Assembly: GCF_000230835.1 (NCBI RefSeq) | Contig: NZ_CM001240.1 | Span: 2,178,501-2,242,500, forward strand | Source: Clostridium sp. DL-VIII | Lineage (GTDB): Bacteria > Bacillota > Clostridia > Clostridiales > Clostridiaceae | Direction of reading: 5' to 3' | DNA: 64,000 nt | Part shown: positions 18,501 to 27,810 of the stretch, one piece after another | Layout: every line of letters starts with the position of its first letter | Numbering within the stretch: the first letter of the stretch is position 1 | The notes under the pieces: model-generated | What the model was told of the DNA's origin: nothing | The model's database searches: none | What the model saw: only the letters and a program-made list of their open reading frames with translations | Position numbers and translations under genes: made by a program

Positions 18501-18541
18501 GGATGTCTCACCTAGAAGCTATTTTCTAGTCTGAGACATCC
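18501..18541. terminator. Terminator-like hairpin
   Basis: GGATGTCTCA (18501-18510) pairs perfectly with TGAGACATCC (18532-18541), with a second inner pair CTAGAA/TTCTAG. It lies between the pectinase relic and the convergent symporter gene and probably ends transcription of both; the T-runs are weak. Confidence 0.6.
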
Positions 18542-18586
18542 ATTTGCAATTATAAATACTTAATAATTCATTTTTTTAAACGATCG

Positions 18587-19858
18587 CTATGCAATTTTCT
18601 TAATTGATTCTATATACTTTTGAGCTTTTATAGAATTATATTTCCCCTCCCACTTTGATACAACAACTACTGCTAAAGAATTACCTAATACATTTACAGC
18701 AGTTCTAGCCATATCAAGTATACGATCTATTCCTGCTATAAAAGCTAAACCTTCGGCTGGAATTCCAACAGAACCAAGAGTAGCTAGAAGAACTACAAAA
18801 GATACTCCTGGTACGCCTGCTATACCTTTTGAAGTAAGCATTAATACAATCATTAAATTAATTTGGGTAGGTATAGATAAATTAATACCATATAATTGAG
18901 CTATAAATATAGCTGCAATAGCTTGATAAAGGGTAGAACCGTCCAAATTAAAAGAATAACCTGTTGGTACTACAAAAGTTGCAATGGCTTTAGGACATCC
19001 GAATTTCTCCATCTTTTCCATGATTTTAGGTAGAACAGTTTCGGAACTTGCAGTACTATAAGCAAGTATAAGTTCGTCTTTTAATATTCTTATGATTGAA
19101 AAGATACTTGTCCCAATTAATTTCGCAATTAATCCAAATACTATTAGTATAAATAAAATCATTGAACTGTAAGTAGTAAGTATTAATTTTCCTAGTGGAA
19201 TTAAAGATGAAAGTCCAAACTTAGAAACTGTTACACCAATTAAAGCAAATACTCCAAAAGGTGCTGTCTTCATTATTTGATTTGTTACCCAAAACATTGC
19301 ATCAGCTGTACCTTGAGCAAATTGTATAACGGGTTTTCCTTTTTCACCAATTGCAGCAGCTCCTAAACCGAACATAACTGCAAAGAAAATAACTGGAAGC
19401 ATATCCCCCTTTGAAAGTGAATCAAAAATATTAGTAGGCACTATATTTATAAATGTATCTGCAAAGCTATGATGAGATACATTTTCTGCAGTACTTACAT
19501 AAGTATCAATGCTAGACTTTGCAAGGTCTTGCATATTTATTCCTGTACCTGGATGCACTACGTTGGCTATGAAAAGTCCTAAAACAATAGCAATAGTAGT
19601 TACTATCTCAAAATAAAGAAGGGTTTTTCCTCCAAGTCTACCTACTTGTTTAATGTCTCCTGTTCCAGCAATACCTACTACAAGGGATGAAAAAACAATT
19701 GGAACCACTATCATTTTAATTAGTCGTATAAAAATATCTCCAATAGGCTTTAAATATGCCTCAACAGCAGGATTACCATAAAACAATCCACCCACTATAA
19801 TTCCAAGTATAAGCCCAACAAGAATTTGTAATGCCAGGCCGAATTTTATTTTCTTCAT
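18587..19858 (-). CDS. gltP: Glutamate/dicarboxylate:cation symporter
   Basis: A 423-residue member of the dicarboxylate/amino acid:cation symporter family. The reentrant-loop motif appears as STASSETVLP and the following helix contains VVPTGYSFNLDGSTLYQAI, the ion- and substrate-binding region of GltP/GltT/DctA. About eight membrane helices are visible. It imports glutamate/aspartate or C4-dicarboxylates with H+ or Na+; the choice cannot be made from sequence alone. The divergent neighbour is a two-component system some 700 bp away. Confidence 0.85.
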   Translation of the reverse strand: MKKIKFGLALQILVGLILGIIVGGLFYGNPAVEAYLKPIGDIFIRLIKMIVVPIVFSSLVVGIAGTGDIKQVGRLGGKTLLYFEIVTTIAIVLGLFIANVVHPGTGINMQDLAKSSIDTYVSTAENVSHHSFADTFINIVPTNIFDSLSKGDMLPVIFFAVMFGLGAAAIGEKGKPVIQFAQGTADAMFWVTNQIMKTAPFGVFALIGVTVSKFGLSSLIPLGKLILTTYSSMILFILIVFGLIAKLIGTSIFSIIRILKDELILAYSTASSETVLPKIMEKMEKFGCPKAIATFVVPTGYSFNLDGSTLYQAIAAIFIAQLYGINLSIPTQINLMIVLMLTSKGIAGVPGVSFVVLLATLGSVGIPAEGLAFIAGIDRILDMARTAVNVLGNSLAVVVVSKWEGKYNSIKAQKYIESIKKIA

Positions 19859-20206
19859 TCATATTCTCCTTCTTTTATTCTAAATTTTAAATTTAATAAT
19901 TAAAAGCAAAATTCAATATGACATTTTACTTCTTATAAATTGCAAATTGATATATAAACTTTAACAACACTAGAAATTATAACATGATTAATGAATCTTG
20001 TCTCTATAAAAAATTCATTTTTACAAATAAGGAATATTGTCTTAGAGTATTATTCAAATATTAGTTAAAATTTGGATGCGTAAATTTTATTTCACTTATT
20101 TATATACAGTAATTTTGTTACTTTAATTGATTATTGCAGCCGTAATAGTCTTTATTTCGGAGTAATTATCGAAATTATGGTACAATATAAGAATTAAGAA
20201 GTTTGG

Positions 20207-20329
20207 ATGAGAAAGATTACTTTGGATAAAGATGAATTATTAAATAACAATAAATTGAAAGGTTTAAATGCAGTTGAAACTTGGAAAATATTACATGAAA
20301 ACTTAAAGGCAATGAACATTCAACGATAG
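20207..20329 (+). CDS. Small ORF of unknown function (40 codons)
   Basis: ATG 20207 to TAG 20329 encodes a charged peptide (MRKITLDKDELLNNN, later ETWKILHENLKAMN). A TACAAT-like -10 box precedes it at 20181 and its end is built into the stem of a good terminator. There is no clear ribosome binding site, so it may be a non-coding transcript or the relic of a larger gene. I do not recognise the family. Confidence 0.3.
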   Translation: MRKITLDKDELLNNNKLKGLNAVETWKILHENLKAMNIQR

Positions 20330-20345
20330 AGTGTTTATTGCCTTT
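20305..20345 (+). terminator. Intrinsic terminator
   Basis: Seventeen-base arms (20305-20321 and 20329-20345) pair with only two G-U wobbles around a 7-base loop and end in a T-run (20343-20347). It points along the plus strand, so some short plus-strand RNA starts upstream of it. Confidence 0.75.
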
Positions 20346-20565
20346 TTATCGTATGATTTTAATGGAAGCATTTATTTGCAGCTTAAAACTCTGTTGATAT
20401 TACTTGTGATTAATTATATATAGTATTATTGGGAACATTATTACAAAAGTAATGATATATATTAATTAGATTAACATCCGTCTAGTAAAATATTGTTAAT
20501 ATGTAATTAAATTGAAATCAGTATAATATAATTAAGTCGTATGTAATTGTATACAACAAAAGGGG

Positions 20566-22041
20566 ATGAGTAAAATTAAAAAGCCTATTAAGAAAGTATA
20601 TATGATAAAAAAGATTCAACTTACTTACATAGTCATTATTATATTCATTTGTATTGGATGCATTTTTTCATTGTATGAAAGGAATGTTATATCTAATAAA
20701 TATGATGAGTTTGCAAGTGTTAATATTAAGCTTAATAATTTATCTACAGAATTTTTAAAAAGTTCAGATGCTTTTAATTCATTTATAAAAACAAAAGATG
20801 ACAATGATATTATAAAATATAATGACTCAAATTATAGGATCACAGATATAATCAATGAAATTACTCCAGTTATGAAAAATGATAAAGAGAGCGGAATTTA
20901 TTTAAGGATTTTATTGAACATGTTTGATAATTATAAAGATAGATCTCTTGACTTAATAAATCAAGTGAAGAATTCAAAGCAGATGGCTTCACAAATTTAT
21001 GATGGATTAATAGAATTGAAGACAGCAGATTTATATATTAACAATAATATAAGCCTTTTAGAAGTAGCATACTTAAATTATAGCAGTAAAGAGTATGAAC
21101 TTAAGTTAATAAATTATAAGAATGAACAAATAAATATCTATAGTTTTCTAATATTGATTGTGATAATTGGCTTTAGCTTTACAATAGTGATAAGTAAAAA
21201 TTTAAATAAAACTATTGGAGAATTATGCAGTTATGCAGAAGCATTATCTGCAGGAAGATGGGAAATAACTGATATTGAGGAGCAGAAATATTATGACTTG
21301 AATAGTTTAGCAAATGCTTTTAACAAAATGAAAAATAATATTAGACAGTTTATAAATGAAATAAACGAAAAAGCTGAAATAGAGAATAATTATCAAATTG
21401 AAATGCGTAAAAGTGCAGAGAAAGATAAATTGATTAAGGAAACACAGCTAATAGCACTTCAATCTCAGATAAATCCCCATTTTTTATTTAATACATTAAA
21501 TACTATAGGAAGAATAGCAATGTTTGAATCAGCTGATAACACTGTAAAGCTTATAGAAGCTACATCAAGGATATTGCGATATAACTTATATTATAAAGAT
21601 AAATTGGTAGAGTTAAAAGATGAAATAAATGCAATTAAAGCTTATATTACAATTCAAGAAACCCGCTTCCAGGATCAGATGTCATTTGTATTTGATATAG
21701 ATAATAATATAGATGGAATAAAATTACCACCTATGCTTATACAGCCTGTTTTAGAGAATGCAATAATTCATGGTCTGCAGGAAAAGGACAAGGATGGGAT
21801 AATAAGCATTTGTATAAAAAAAGAACAACAAATTATTTCTATTAAGATTAAAGACAATGGAATAGGCATGGAGAATGAAATATTAAGGAAGTTATTGGAT
21901 AAGCAAACTGATGAAAAAAAAGGACTAGGAATATTAAACGTAAAAAAGAGGCTGGAACTATATTATAGCAGAGATGATTTATTACAAATTAGAAGTCAAA
22001 AAGCACAAGGGACTGAAGTAGCAATATTAATTCCAATTTAG
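20566..22041 (+). CDS. Sensor histidine kinase, YesM/LytS type
   Basis: A 491-residue membrane kinase: two membrane helices (about 19-37 and 191-212) flank an extracellular helical sensor, followed by a HAMP linker, the His_kinase domain with QSQINPHFLFNTLN (phospho-acceptor His305) and an ATP-binding domain (ENAIIHGLQ, DNGIGM, GLGILNVKKRL). It phosphorylates the AraC-type regulator that follows. The downstream TRAP transporter suggests that it senses an organic acid or sugar acid. The purine-rich AAAGGGG touches ATG 20566, which is unusually close; an internal start is possible. Confidence 0.88.
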   Translation: MSKIKKPIKKVYMIKKIQLTYIVIIIFICIGCIFSLYERNVISNKYDEFASVNIKLNNLSTEFLKSSDAFNSFIKTKDDNDIIKYNDSNYRITDIINEITPVMKNDKESGIYLRILLNMFDNYKDRSLDLINQVKNSKQMASQIYDGLIELKTADLYINNNISLLEVAYLNYSSKEYELKLINYKNEQINIYSFLILIVIIGFSFTIVISKNLNKTIGELCSYAEALSAGRWEITDIEEQKYYDLNSLANAFNKMKNNIRQFINEINEKAEIENNYQIEMRKSAEKDKLIKETQLIALQSQINPHFLFNTLNTIGRIAMFESADNTVKLIEATSRILRYNLYYKDKLVELKDEINAIKAYITIQETRFQDQMSFVFDIDNNIDGIKLPPMLIQPVLENAIIHGLQEKDKDGIISICIKKEQQIISIKIKDNGIGMENEILRKLLDKQTDEKKGLGILNVKKRLELYYSRDDLLQIRSQKAQGTEVAILIPI

Positions 22042-22054
22042 GGGGATGAAAGTT

Positions 22055-23587
22055 ATGTTAAAGCTATTAATTGCTGAAGATGAAATCTTGGAAAGAAGAG
22101 CTTTACGTTTTCTTTTAGATAAGCATTATTCTCATTGTATACAGATAGTTGATGAGGTATCTAATGGAAGAGATGCAGTAGAAAGAGCACTTTTACTTAG
22201 ACCAGATATCATATTTATGGATATTAACATGCCCATATTAAATGGATTAGAAGCAAGTAATATTATAAAAAAACAATGTAAGAATACAGAATTCATAATA
22301 TTAACAGCCTTTAATTACTTTGATTATGCTAAAAAGGCAATAAATATTGGTGTCAGTGATTATCTATTAAAACCATTTTCTAATAATGAATTTTTTCATT
22401 CCCTTGATAAGGTTATTGAAAAAGCAGGATCTAAGGTATCTAGTGAAACTAAAAATCAAAAATTAGAGAAAAACTATAGTAAATTAATTCCATATATAGA
22501 GAAACAGGTTATAGAAGATATAGTACTTGGAGTGGCCATGACAGAAACACAATTTAAAGAATATGCGGAAATTTTAAGCATTAAGTGTACTGAGTTTTGT
22601 TGTATATTATTTAGTCTGGATACGATTGGAAAACTTGAAGAAAAAAATGTTAGAACAATAAAGAATAAACTTAATGGGATTTTTAACAATAGCATAGTTG
22701 GATTGTGCTTAAATAACATTATTGCTTTTGTTTTTGATGAATCCTTAGGCAGTAAGATTTTAGGTGTAAGATTTAAGAGAATTTTGAATGATTTGTCATA
22801 TGAACTAGAATTAAATGAAGGAGAGAATTTAGCAATTAGCATTGGATCTATAAATAACGGGACTAGTAAAATGTACTATTCATACAAAGAGGCTAAAAGA
22901 TCAATTCCATTAAAACAAATATCAAAAATCATAGAGAAGAAAGACATAGGGATTAACAAATATAATATTTTGTGTGGCAAAATCATAAATGAGGATTTAA
23001 ATGGGGCTAATATTGAATTTGATAATGTTTTAGATCATTTAACAATGAAAAAAGAGAATTATGATTTCTGTGTAATTAAAGAAAGTATATCTAATATGCT
23101 GAACATTGTAATTGATAATATAAATGAATTTACTGGTAAAGAATCTGGAAAAAATGCTCTTTTGAAAGAATTAGCTAACTTAAGTGAACTGGCAGAAGTA
23201 AGAAGTTATACAAGTATGGCAATTAAAAACTTAATAGGCTTCATAAAAAAATATAAAAAGAGCAACAATATTGATGTTGTAGAAAAAGTAAAAAAATATA
23301 TAGAAACAAACTATATGAAGGAAATAAGCTTAGATACCTTAGCGCAATATGTGTCTATGAGCACTTTTTATTTAAGCAGAATTTTTAGTAAAAATGAACA
23401 TATGCCTATAAGGGAATATATTATAAAAATTAGAATGGATAAGGCAAAAGCTATGCTTCAAGAAAAAAATATACCTATTAAAAAGATAGCTATGGATGTT
23501 GGATATGCTGACGTAAATTATTTTAGCAAAGCCTTCAAGAAATATGAGAAAATATCGCCTAAACAATATGTACGCCAATTAGAGTAA
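22055..23587 (+). CDS. AraC-family response regulator, YesN type
   Basis: The start is ATG 22055, about nine bases after GGGGG; the ATG at 22046 touches that site. The protein has 510 residues. The receiver domain (about 1-120) has the acidic pocket AEDE, phospho-acceptor Asp56 in FMDINMP and the conserved Lys in DYLLKPF. A poorly conserved middle follows, then two C-terminal AraC helix-turn-helix units (about 410-508; SLDTLAQYVSMSTFYLSRIF and IAMDVGYADVNYFSKAFKKY). With the kinase it probably activates the TRAP operon 230 bp downstream. Confidence 0.9.
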   Translation: MLKLLIAEDEILERRALRFLLDKHYSHCIQIVDEVSNGRDAVERALLLRPDIIFMDINMPILNGLEASNIIKKQCKNTEFIILTAFNYFDYAKKAINIGVSDYLLKPFSNNEFFHSLDKVIEKAGSKVSSETKNQKLEKNYSKLIPYIEKQVIEDIVLGVAMTETQFKEYAEILSIKCTEFCCILFSLDTIGKLEEKNVRTIKNKLNGIFNNSIVGLCLNNIIAFVFDESLGSKILGVRFKRILNDLSYELELNEGENLAISIGSINNGTSKMYYSYKEAKRSIPLKQISKIIEKKDIGINKYNILCGKIINEDLNGANIEFDNVLDHLTMKKENYDFCVIKESISNMLNIVIDNINEFTGKESGKNALLKELANLSELAEVRSYTSMAIKNLIGFIKKYKKSNNIDVVEKVKKYIETNYMKEISLDTLAQYVSMSTFYLSRIFSKNEHMPIREYIIKIRMDKAKAMLQEKNIPIKKIAMDVGYADVNYFSKAFKKYEKISPKQYVRQLE

Positions 23588-23609
23588 AAATGCTCAGGTT
23601 ATTTATTTT

Positions 23610-23680
23610 AAGGCACAATCAAAAAAATAACAGTCCAGTATACTTGCATATTTGGTCTATTATTTTCTTTCATGTGCCTA
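23610..23680. repeat. Dispersed intergenic repeat, copy A
   Basis: A 71-bp element with inverted ends AAGGCACA and TGTGCCTA and A- or T-runs next to them. It starts about 20 bp after the response-regulator stop codon. On the minus strand it reads TTAGGCACATGAAAG at one end and ATTGTGCCTT at the other, the same ends as copies B, D and E. It could fold into an imperfect hairpin. Confidence 0.65.
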
Positions 23681-23755
23681 AGCTGGGTATTTTTAAAATA
23701 TTTCAAATTATTTAAATAGGACAAGAAATTGCATAAATTCGCAAATGGTTCTCGT

Positions 23756-23769
23756 TGAAAATGTTTTCA
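23756..23769. promoter_or_regulatory. Candidate cre or LacI-type site before dctP
   Basis: TGAAAATGTTTTCA has perfectly inverted arms TGAAAA/TTTTCA and resembles a cre site with TG in place of the central CG. It lies 45 bp before dctP. Carbon-catabolite control of the TRAP operon is possible; the identification is tentative. Confidence 0.4.
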
Positions 23770-23813
23770 GGAAAATTTATGATTAAATCAGAAATACATA
23801 AGGGGGAACAAAA

Positions 23814-24839
23814 ATGAGTAAAAAGAAAATTATTGCTTTAATTTCATGTGTTATGTTTACAATAGGAGTGATTTCTGGATGTGGAAATAAAACTGCTACA
23901 ACAAGCACAGATACAGCAAAACAGGAAACTCCAGCGATGACATTAAGAATGGCTGATAATCAGCCAGAAGGATATCCTACAGTACTTGGAGATAGAGAGT
24001 TTGCAAAGCAGTTGGAAGAAAAAACAAATGGAAGAATTAAAGTTGAAGTATATATAGGTGGTCAGCTTGGAGATGAAAACAGTACTACTGAACAAGTCCA
24101 GTTTGGAGCTATAGATGCTATTCGTACAAGCTGCTCGCAATTAGCTCAATTTAATAACTTAATGGGAGCAGTAGCACAGCCATATTTGTTTAAAGATAAA
24201 GATCAAATGTTCAGAGCTTTAGAAGGAGATGCAGGAAAGAAGCTTCTTGATAGTCTAGAGTCTGATAGTAAAATGGTAGGCTTAGCATGGCTTGATGCTG
24301 GTTCTAGAAACTTTTACAATACAAAGAAAGATGTAAAAACTCCAGATGATTTAAAGGGATTAAAGATTAGAGTGCAGGAAAGTAAACCTATGCTTGATTT
24401 AGTTCAAGCGTTAGGAGCATCACCTACGCCTATGGCATACGGAGATGTATATAGTGCATTGCAGACTGGAGTAATAGATGGAGCTGAAAATAATTGGCCA
24501 AGCTATTTGTCTACTAATCATTACGAAGTTGCAACTCACATTACAGTTGATGAACATACAAGAGTACCTGAACTTATGGTAATGAGCAAAATGACTTGGG
24601 ATAAAATTAGTACTGATGATCAAAAATTAGTAGTAGAAGCAGCTAAAGCAGGAGCTGAAGTAGAAAAGACTGAATGGTTAAAGCAAGAAAAAGAGGCTGA
24701 AGATAAAATTGCAGCTGCAGGAAAAGTCACTATAACTAAATTGGATGACAAACAAGCATTCCAAGATAAAGTTAAATCGTTATATGATCAACATCCAGAG
24801 TGGAAAGAAATAACTGATTTAATTATAAATACAAAATAG
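23814..24839 (+). CDS. dctP: TRAP transporter substrate-binding lipoprotein
   Basis: A 341-residue DctP-family protein with a lipoprotein signal (lipobox VISGC). Family landmarks are the FNTKKDVKTPDDLKGLKIRV-like segment (here FYNTKKDVKTPDDL), the substrate Arg in KIRVQES, and VYSALQTGVIDGAENNWPSY. Unlike Gram-negative TRAP binding proteins it is tethered to the membrane by lipid. It captures an organic acid, often a sugar acid such as a hexuronate, for the DctQM carrier. Its gene is followed by a hairpin, suggesting higher expression than dctQM. Confidence 0.9.
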   Translation: MSKKKIIALISCVMFTIGVISGCGNKTATTSTDTAKQETPAMTLRMADNQPEGYPTVLGDREFAKQLEEKTNGRIKVEVYIGGQLGDENSTTEQVQFGAIDAIRTSCSQLAQFNNLMGAVAQPYLFKDKDQMFRALEGDAGKKLLDSLESDSKMVGLAWLDAGSRNFYNTKKDVKTPDDLKGLKIRVQESKPMLDLVQALGASPTPMAYGDVYSALQTGVIDGAENNWPSYLSTNHYEVATHITVDEHTRVPELMVMSKMTWDKISTDDQKLVVEAAKAGAEVEKTEWLKQEKEAEDKIAAAGKVTITKLDDKQAFQDKVKSLYDQHPEWKEITDLIINTK

Positions 24840-24853
24840 ACTTTTAAATAAGA

Positions 24854-24914
24854 TAAGCCATAATCAAAAATAATAGATAAACACATTAACCTATTATTTT
24901 CTTTCATATACCTA
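24854..24914. repeat. Dispersed intergenic repeat, copy B (degenerate)
   Basis: Begins about 14 bp after the dctP stop codon. It shares AATCAAAAATAATAG at one end and CTATTATTTTCTTTCATA at the other with copy A, but its terminal GGCAC/GTGCC bases have decayed. Confidence 0.5.
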
Positions 24915-24928
24915 AAAGTAAATTATAT

Positions 24929-24981
24929 AATAAGGGAACCTGATTAAACTAGTTTAATAATCCTAAGAGGGTTCCTTTATT
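24929..24981 (+). terminator. Hairpin between dctP and dctQ
   Basis: AATAAGGGAACC (24929-24940) pairs with GGTTCCTTTATT (24970-24981) with one wobble. The loop contains the perfect palindrome ATTAAACTAGTTTAAT. It may partially terminate transcription or protect the dctP message. Confidence 0.6.
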
Positions 24982-25007
24982 AATTTAACTGAAGGAGTGA
25001 GATAGTA

Positions 25008-25487
25008 TTGGATAAAGTAAAAAAGTTTTTAAATGGAATTGACCTCATTATGGAATATATTTGTTCAGGAATTTTAGTGTTTTTAGTTTGTCTTGTTTTT
25101 TCACAAGTATTTTGCAGGTACGTATTGAAGTTTACGCCAAGCTGGTCAGAGGAAACTTCAGTAATTTTAATGATTTGGATGGGATTTATAGCTTGTGCAA
25201 TAGGTGTTAAAAGAGGTATTCATTTAACTATTAGTGCATTGGTTAATTTATTTCCAAGAAAGATACAAAAGATTATTTATTATTTCGATGAAATTGCTGT
25301 ACTTATTTTTGGTTTGATTATGATTTTTTATGGTGGACAATTAAGCAGTCATACTATGATGTCTATTATGCCAGCTACACAGATAAGAACAGGCTTTTTA
25401 TATATGTGTATCCCTGTTTCGGGTGTAATGATAAGTTTTTATTGTATAGCAAGAATCATGAATTTGGTTTTAAATAGAGAAAACTAA
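25008..25487 (+). CDS. dctQ: TRAP transporter small permease
   Basis: A 159-residue DctQ protein with four membrane helices and the signature RYVLKFTPSWSEETSVILMI followed by GVKRGIHL. Starts at TTG 25008, with GAAGGAG at 24991. It scaffolds the large permease in the cytoplasmic membrane. Adjacent to dctM with 19 bp between. Confidence 0.88.
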   Translation: MDKVKKFLNGIDLIMEYICSGILVFLVCLVFSQVFCRYVLKFTPSWSEETSVILMIWMGFIACAIGVKRGIHLTISALVNLFPRKIQKIIYYFDEIAVLIFGLIMIFYGGQLSSHTMMSIMPATQIRTGFLYMCIPVSGVMISFYCIARIMNLVLNREN

Positions 25488-25506
25488 TACGGAACGGAGG
25501 AGAGTT

Positions 25507-26796
25507 ATGGTAAATACAGTGGGGATTTTAATACTATTAGGTGTGTTCTTTGGTTTATTATTATTAAGAGTTCCAATAACTTTTTCATTAGGATTATCAG
25601 CTGTTGTGGCAGCTTTATATATGCACATTTCTATTATGTCAGTAGTTCAGCAGATGGCAAAAGGTCTTAGTTCATTTTCTTTAATCACAATTCCTTTTTT
25701 TATACTTGCCGGAGAAATAATGGGTCAAGGTGGAATTTCTACAAGACTTGTTAATTTTGCAAGGGTATTAGTAGGAAGAATAAGAGGTGGACTTGCTATG
25801 GTTGATGTGCTTGCATGCTTTTTCTTTGGAGGATTATCAGGTTCATCAGTTGCAGATACAACATCCATAGGCTCAATTATGATTCCAATGATGGAAAAGG
25901 AAGGTTATGATAAGGATTTTGCAGTTGATGTAACAATTGTTTCAGCAACTCAGGGAGTTCTTGTACCTCCAAGTCATAATCTGATTATATATTCCTTAGC
26001 AGCAGGTGGTTTATCAATAAGCAGTTTATTCATAGCAGGTATTGTGCCTGGTGTATTTTTAGGGTTATGTGTAATGGTATTTAGTTATATTATAGCACTA
26101 AAGAGAAAGTATCCTAAAAGTGAAAGAATTCCCTTTAAACAAGGATTATCTATGTTAAAAGATGGTATTCTTGGACTTATGACTGCCGTAATAATCATGG
26201 GTGGTATTATGTCAGGGATATGTACAGCTACAGAATCAGCAGCTTTAGCAACAGTTTATGCCTTTATAATTACATTTTTTGTTTATAGAGATGTACCTTT
26301 ATCAACAATGGGACCAATATTAAAAAAATCTGTAAAAACAATATCTATGGTAATGGGACTTATCGCTGCTTCAGCTGGCTTTAGCTATATGATTGCTGTA
26401 ACTAAACTGCCAACGTTAGTTACAAACGCACTACTTGCAGTTACAGATAATAGAATAATAATATTCATTATAATAAATGTAATACTTCTATTTTTAGGAT
26501 GCATAATGGACATGGCACCATTAATTCTAATTGCAACTCCTATTCTTTTGCCAGTAGTAACACGTTTTGGAATGGATCCAATTCAATTTGGAATAATATT
26601 AATGCTAAATCTCGGAATAGGATTGCTTACACCTCCAGTTGGATCAACACTATTTGTAGGTTGTTCTATTGGAGAGATTTCTATAGAAAAAATCACAAAA
26701 TCGTTGATGCCATTTTATGGACTTATGGTTGTAGTTCTAATGATCTTAACATTTGTTCCGCAGATTTCATTGTTTCTTCCTAGTCTTTTTAAATAA
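25507..26796 (+). CDS. dctM: TRAP transporter large permease
   Basis: A 429-residue DctM protein of about twelve membrane segments, normal for the family. Conserved elements include GLSGSSVADTTSIGSIMIP and VPPSHNLIIYSLAAGG in the first half and LLTPPVGSTLFVGC in the second, which form the Na+ and substrate sites. It moves the substrate handed over by DctP using the sodium gradient. The operon ends at the terminator at 26889. Confidence 0.9.
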   Translation: MVNTVGILILLGVFFGLLLLRVPITFSLGLSAVVAALYMHISIMSVVQQMAKGLSSFSLITIPFFILAGEIMGQGGISTRLVNFARVLVGRIRGGLAMVDVLACFFFGGLSGSSVADTTSIGSIMIPMMEKEGYDKDFAVDVTIVSATQGVLVPPSHNLIIYSLAAGGLSISSLFIAGIVPGVFLGLCVMVFSYIIALKRKYPKSERIPFKQGLSMLKDGILGLMTAVIIMGGIMSGICTATESAALATVYAFIITFFVYRDVPLSTMGPILKKSVKTISMVMGLIAASAGFSYMIAVTKLPTLVTNALLAVTDNRIIIFIIINVILLFLGCIMDMAPLILIATPILLPVVTRFGMDPIQFGIILMLNLGIGLLTPPVGSTLFVGCSIGEISIEKITKSLMPFYGLMVVVLMILTFVPQISLFLPSLFK

Positions 26797-27172
26797 TTAA
26801 TACTATTTTATTAGTTTTATAGTGCAATTAAGTAGAACAAAAATCATATGTATTACGCTTATGATTATAAAAAGCAGAATAAATAGTGAATCCTGATTCT
26901 AAGATTTAATATTAAGCATTCTTAGGAATCAGGATTTTTATTGTAATAAAAATTAAAATATTTATATGAGAGGTAAAATCATGCTTAATATGAGAATATG
27001 TTATAATTATTTTATTATGGTAAAAATTGCGTGAGCATTATTGGATTGATGAAAACAAGTATGATCAACTTATTTATTCAATTTTGAAATGTGAATGGTT
27101 GTAAATAAAGTTATCATATACAAAAAATTACTATATATTTTATAAAATTTATTAATGAAAGAAGTGAATTAT
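26797..27172. other. Intergenic region after dctM
   Basis: Holds the dctM terminator (26889-26936) and then about 230 bp of AT-rich sequence that should contain the promoter of the DUF1847 gene; no clear -35/-10 pair stands out. Confidence 0.5.
26889..26936 (+). terminator. Terminator of the TRAP operon
   Basis: AATCCTGATTC (26889-26899) pairs with GAATCAGGATT (26926-26936), extended inwards by AAGA/TCTT. A T-rich tail follows. Confidence 0.75.
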
Positions 27173-27784
27173 ATGTACAATTGTGCTTTATGTGCTATTC
27201 ATGCATGCAATAAGAAGGAATTAGATAAAGCGCCTAAGAATTGTCCAAGTCTTGATAAACAAATTGAAAAAATTAAAGAAGTTTATAAGGATGAAGAAAA
27301 TCTGAAAATAGCTAAAGCATCAGCATTAGTTGTGAGTGAAGGATATTGTGAGAAGACAAGATTAGAAGAGATAATGGATTTTGCTAATAGATGTGAGTTT
27401 AAAAATATAGGTATTGCATTTTGCATTGGTTTATCAAGCGAAGCTAAAATTTTAAGTAAAGTTTTAAGTTATAATGGATTTAATGTGAATTCAATAATCT
27501 GTAAAAATGGAGGCGTATCAAAAGATTTTATTGATATAAAGTCAGAAGTTCCAATGTGTAATCCAATTGGACAAGCAGAATTTTTAAATAAAGCTAAAAC
27601 AGATTTAAATATCCTATTGGGATTGTGTGTGGGACATGATTCTTTGTTTATAAAATATTCAGAAGCTCCAATAACTATCTTTGCAGTGAAAGACAGGGTT
27701 TTAGCACATAATCCATTAGGTGCTATATATCAAGCTGAATCTTATTATAAGGATAAACTATTTCCTGAAAAATTATCAATGTAA
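27173..27784 (+). CDS. DUF1847 cysteine-rich protein
   Basis: About 203 residues from ATG 27173 (MYNCALCAIHAC); an in-frame ATG at 27155 adds six residues and cannot be excluded. Cysteines cluster at the N-terminus (C-x2-C-x5-C, then NCPS) and recur in AFCIG, IICKNGG, PMCNPIGQ and GLCVGHDS, as in the predicted metal-binding DUF1847 family. A role in redox or metal handling is suggested by the cysteines and by the broken flavodoxin next door, but no function is established. Confidence 0.75.
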   Translation: MYNCALCAIHACNKKELDKAPKNCPSLDKQIEKIKEVYKDEENLKIAKASALVVSEGYCEKTRLEEIMDFANRCEFKNIGIAFCIGLSSEAKILSKVLSYNGFNVNSIICKNGGVSKDFIDIKSEVPMCNPIGQAEFLNKAKTDLNILLGLCVGHDSLFIKYSEAPITIFAVKDRVLAHNPLGAIYQAESYYKDKLFPEKLSM

Positions 27785-27810
27785 AATTCAAATTTGGGGG
27801 GATATTAAAG

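Larger units (their letters stand above)
19859..20565. other. Long intergenic region with a small ORF and a strong terminator
   Basis: About 700 bp between gltP and the histidine kinase. It contains a 40-codon frame (20207-20329) and the terminator at 20305-20345, described separately. The remainder is very AT-rich and must hold the promoters of gltP (minus strand) and of the kinase operon; no convincing operator was recognised. Confidence 0.5.
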
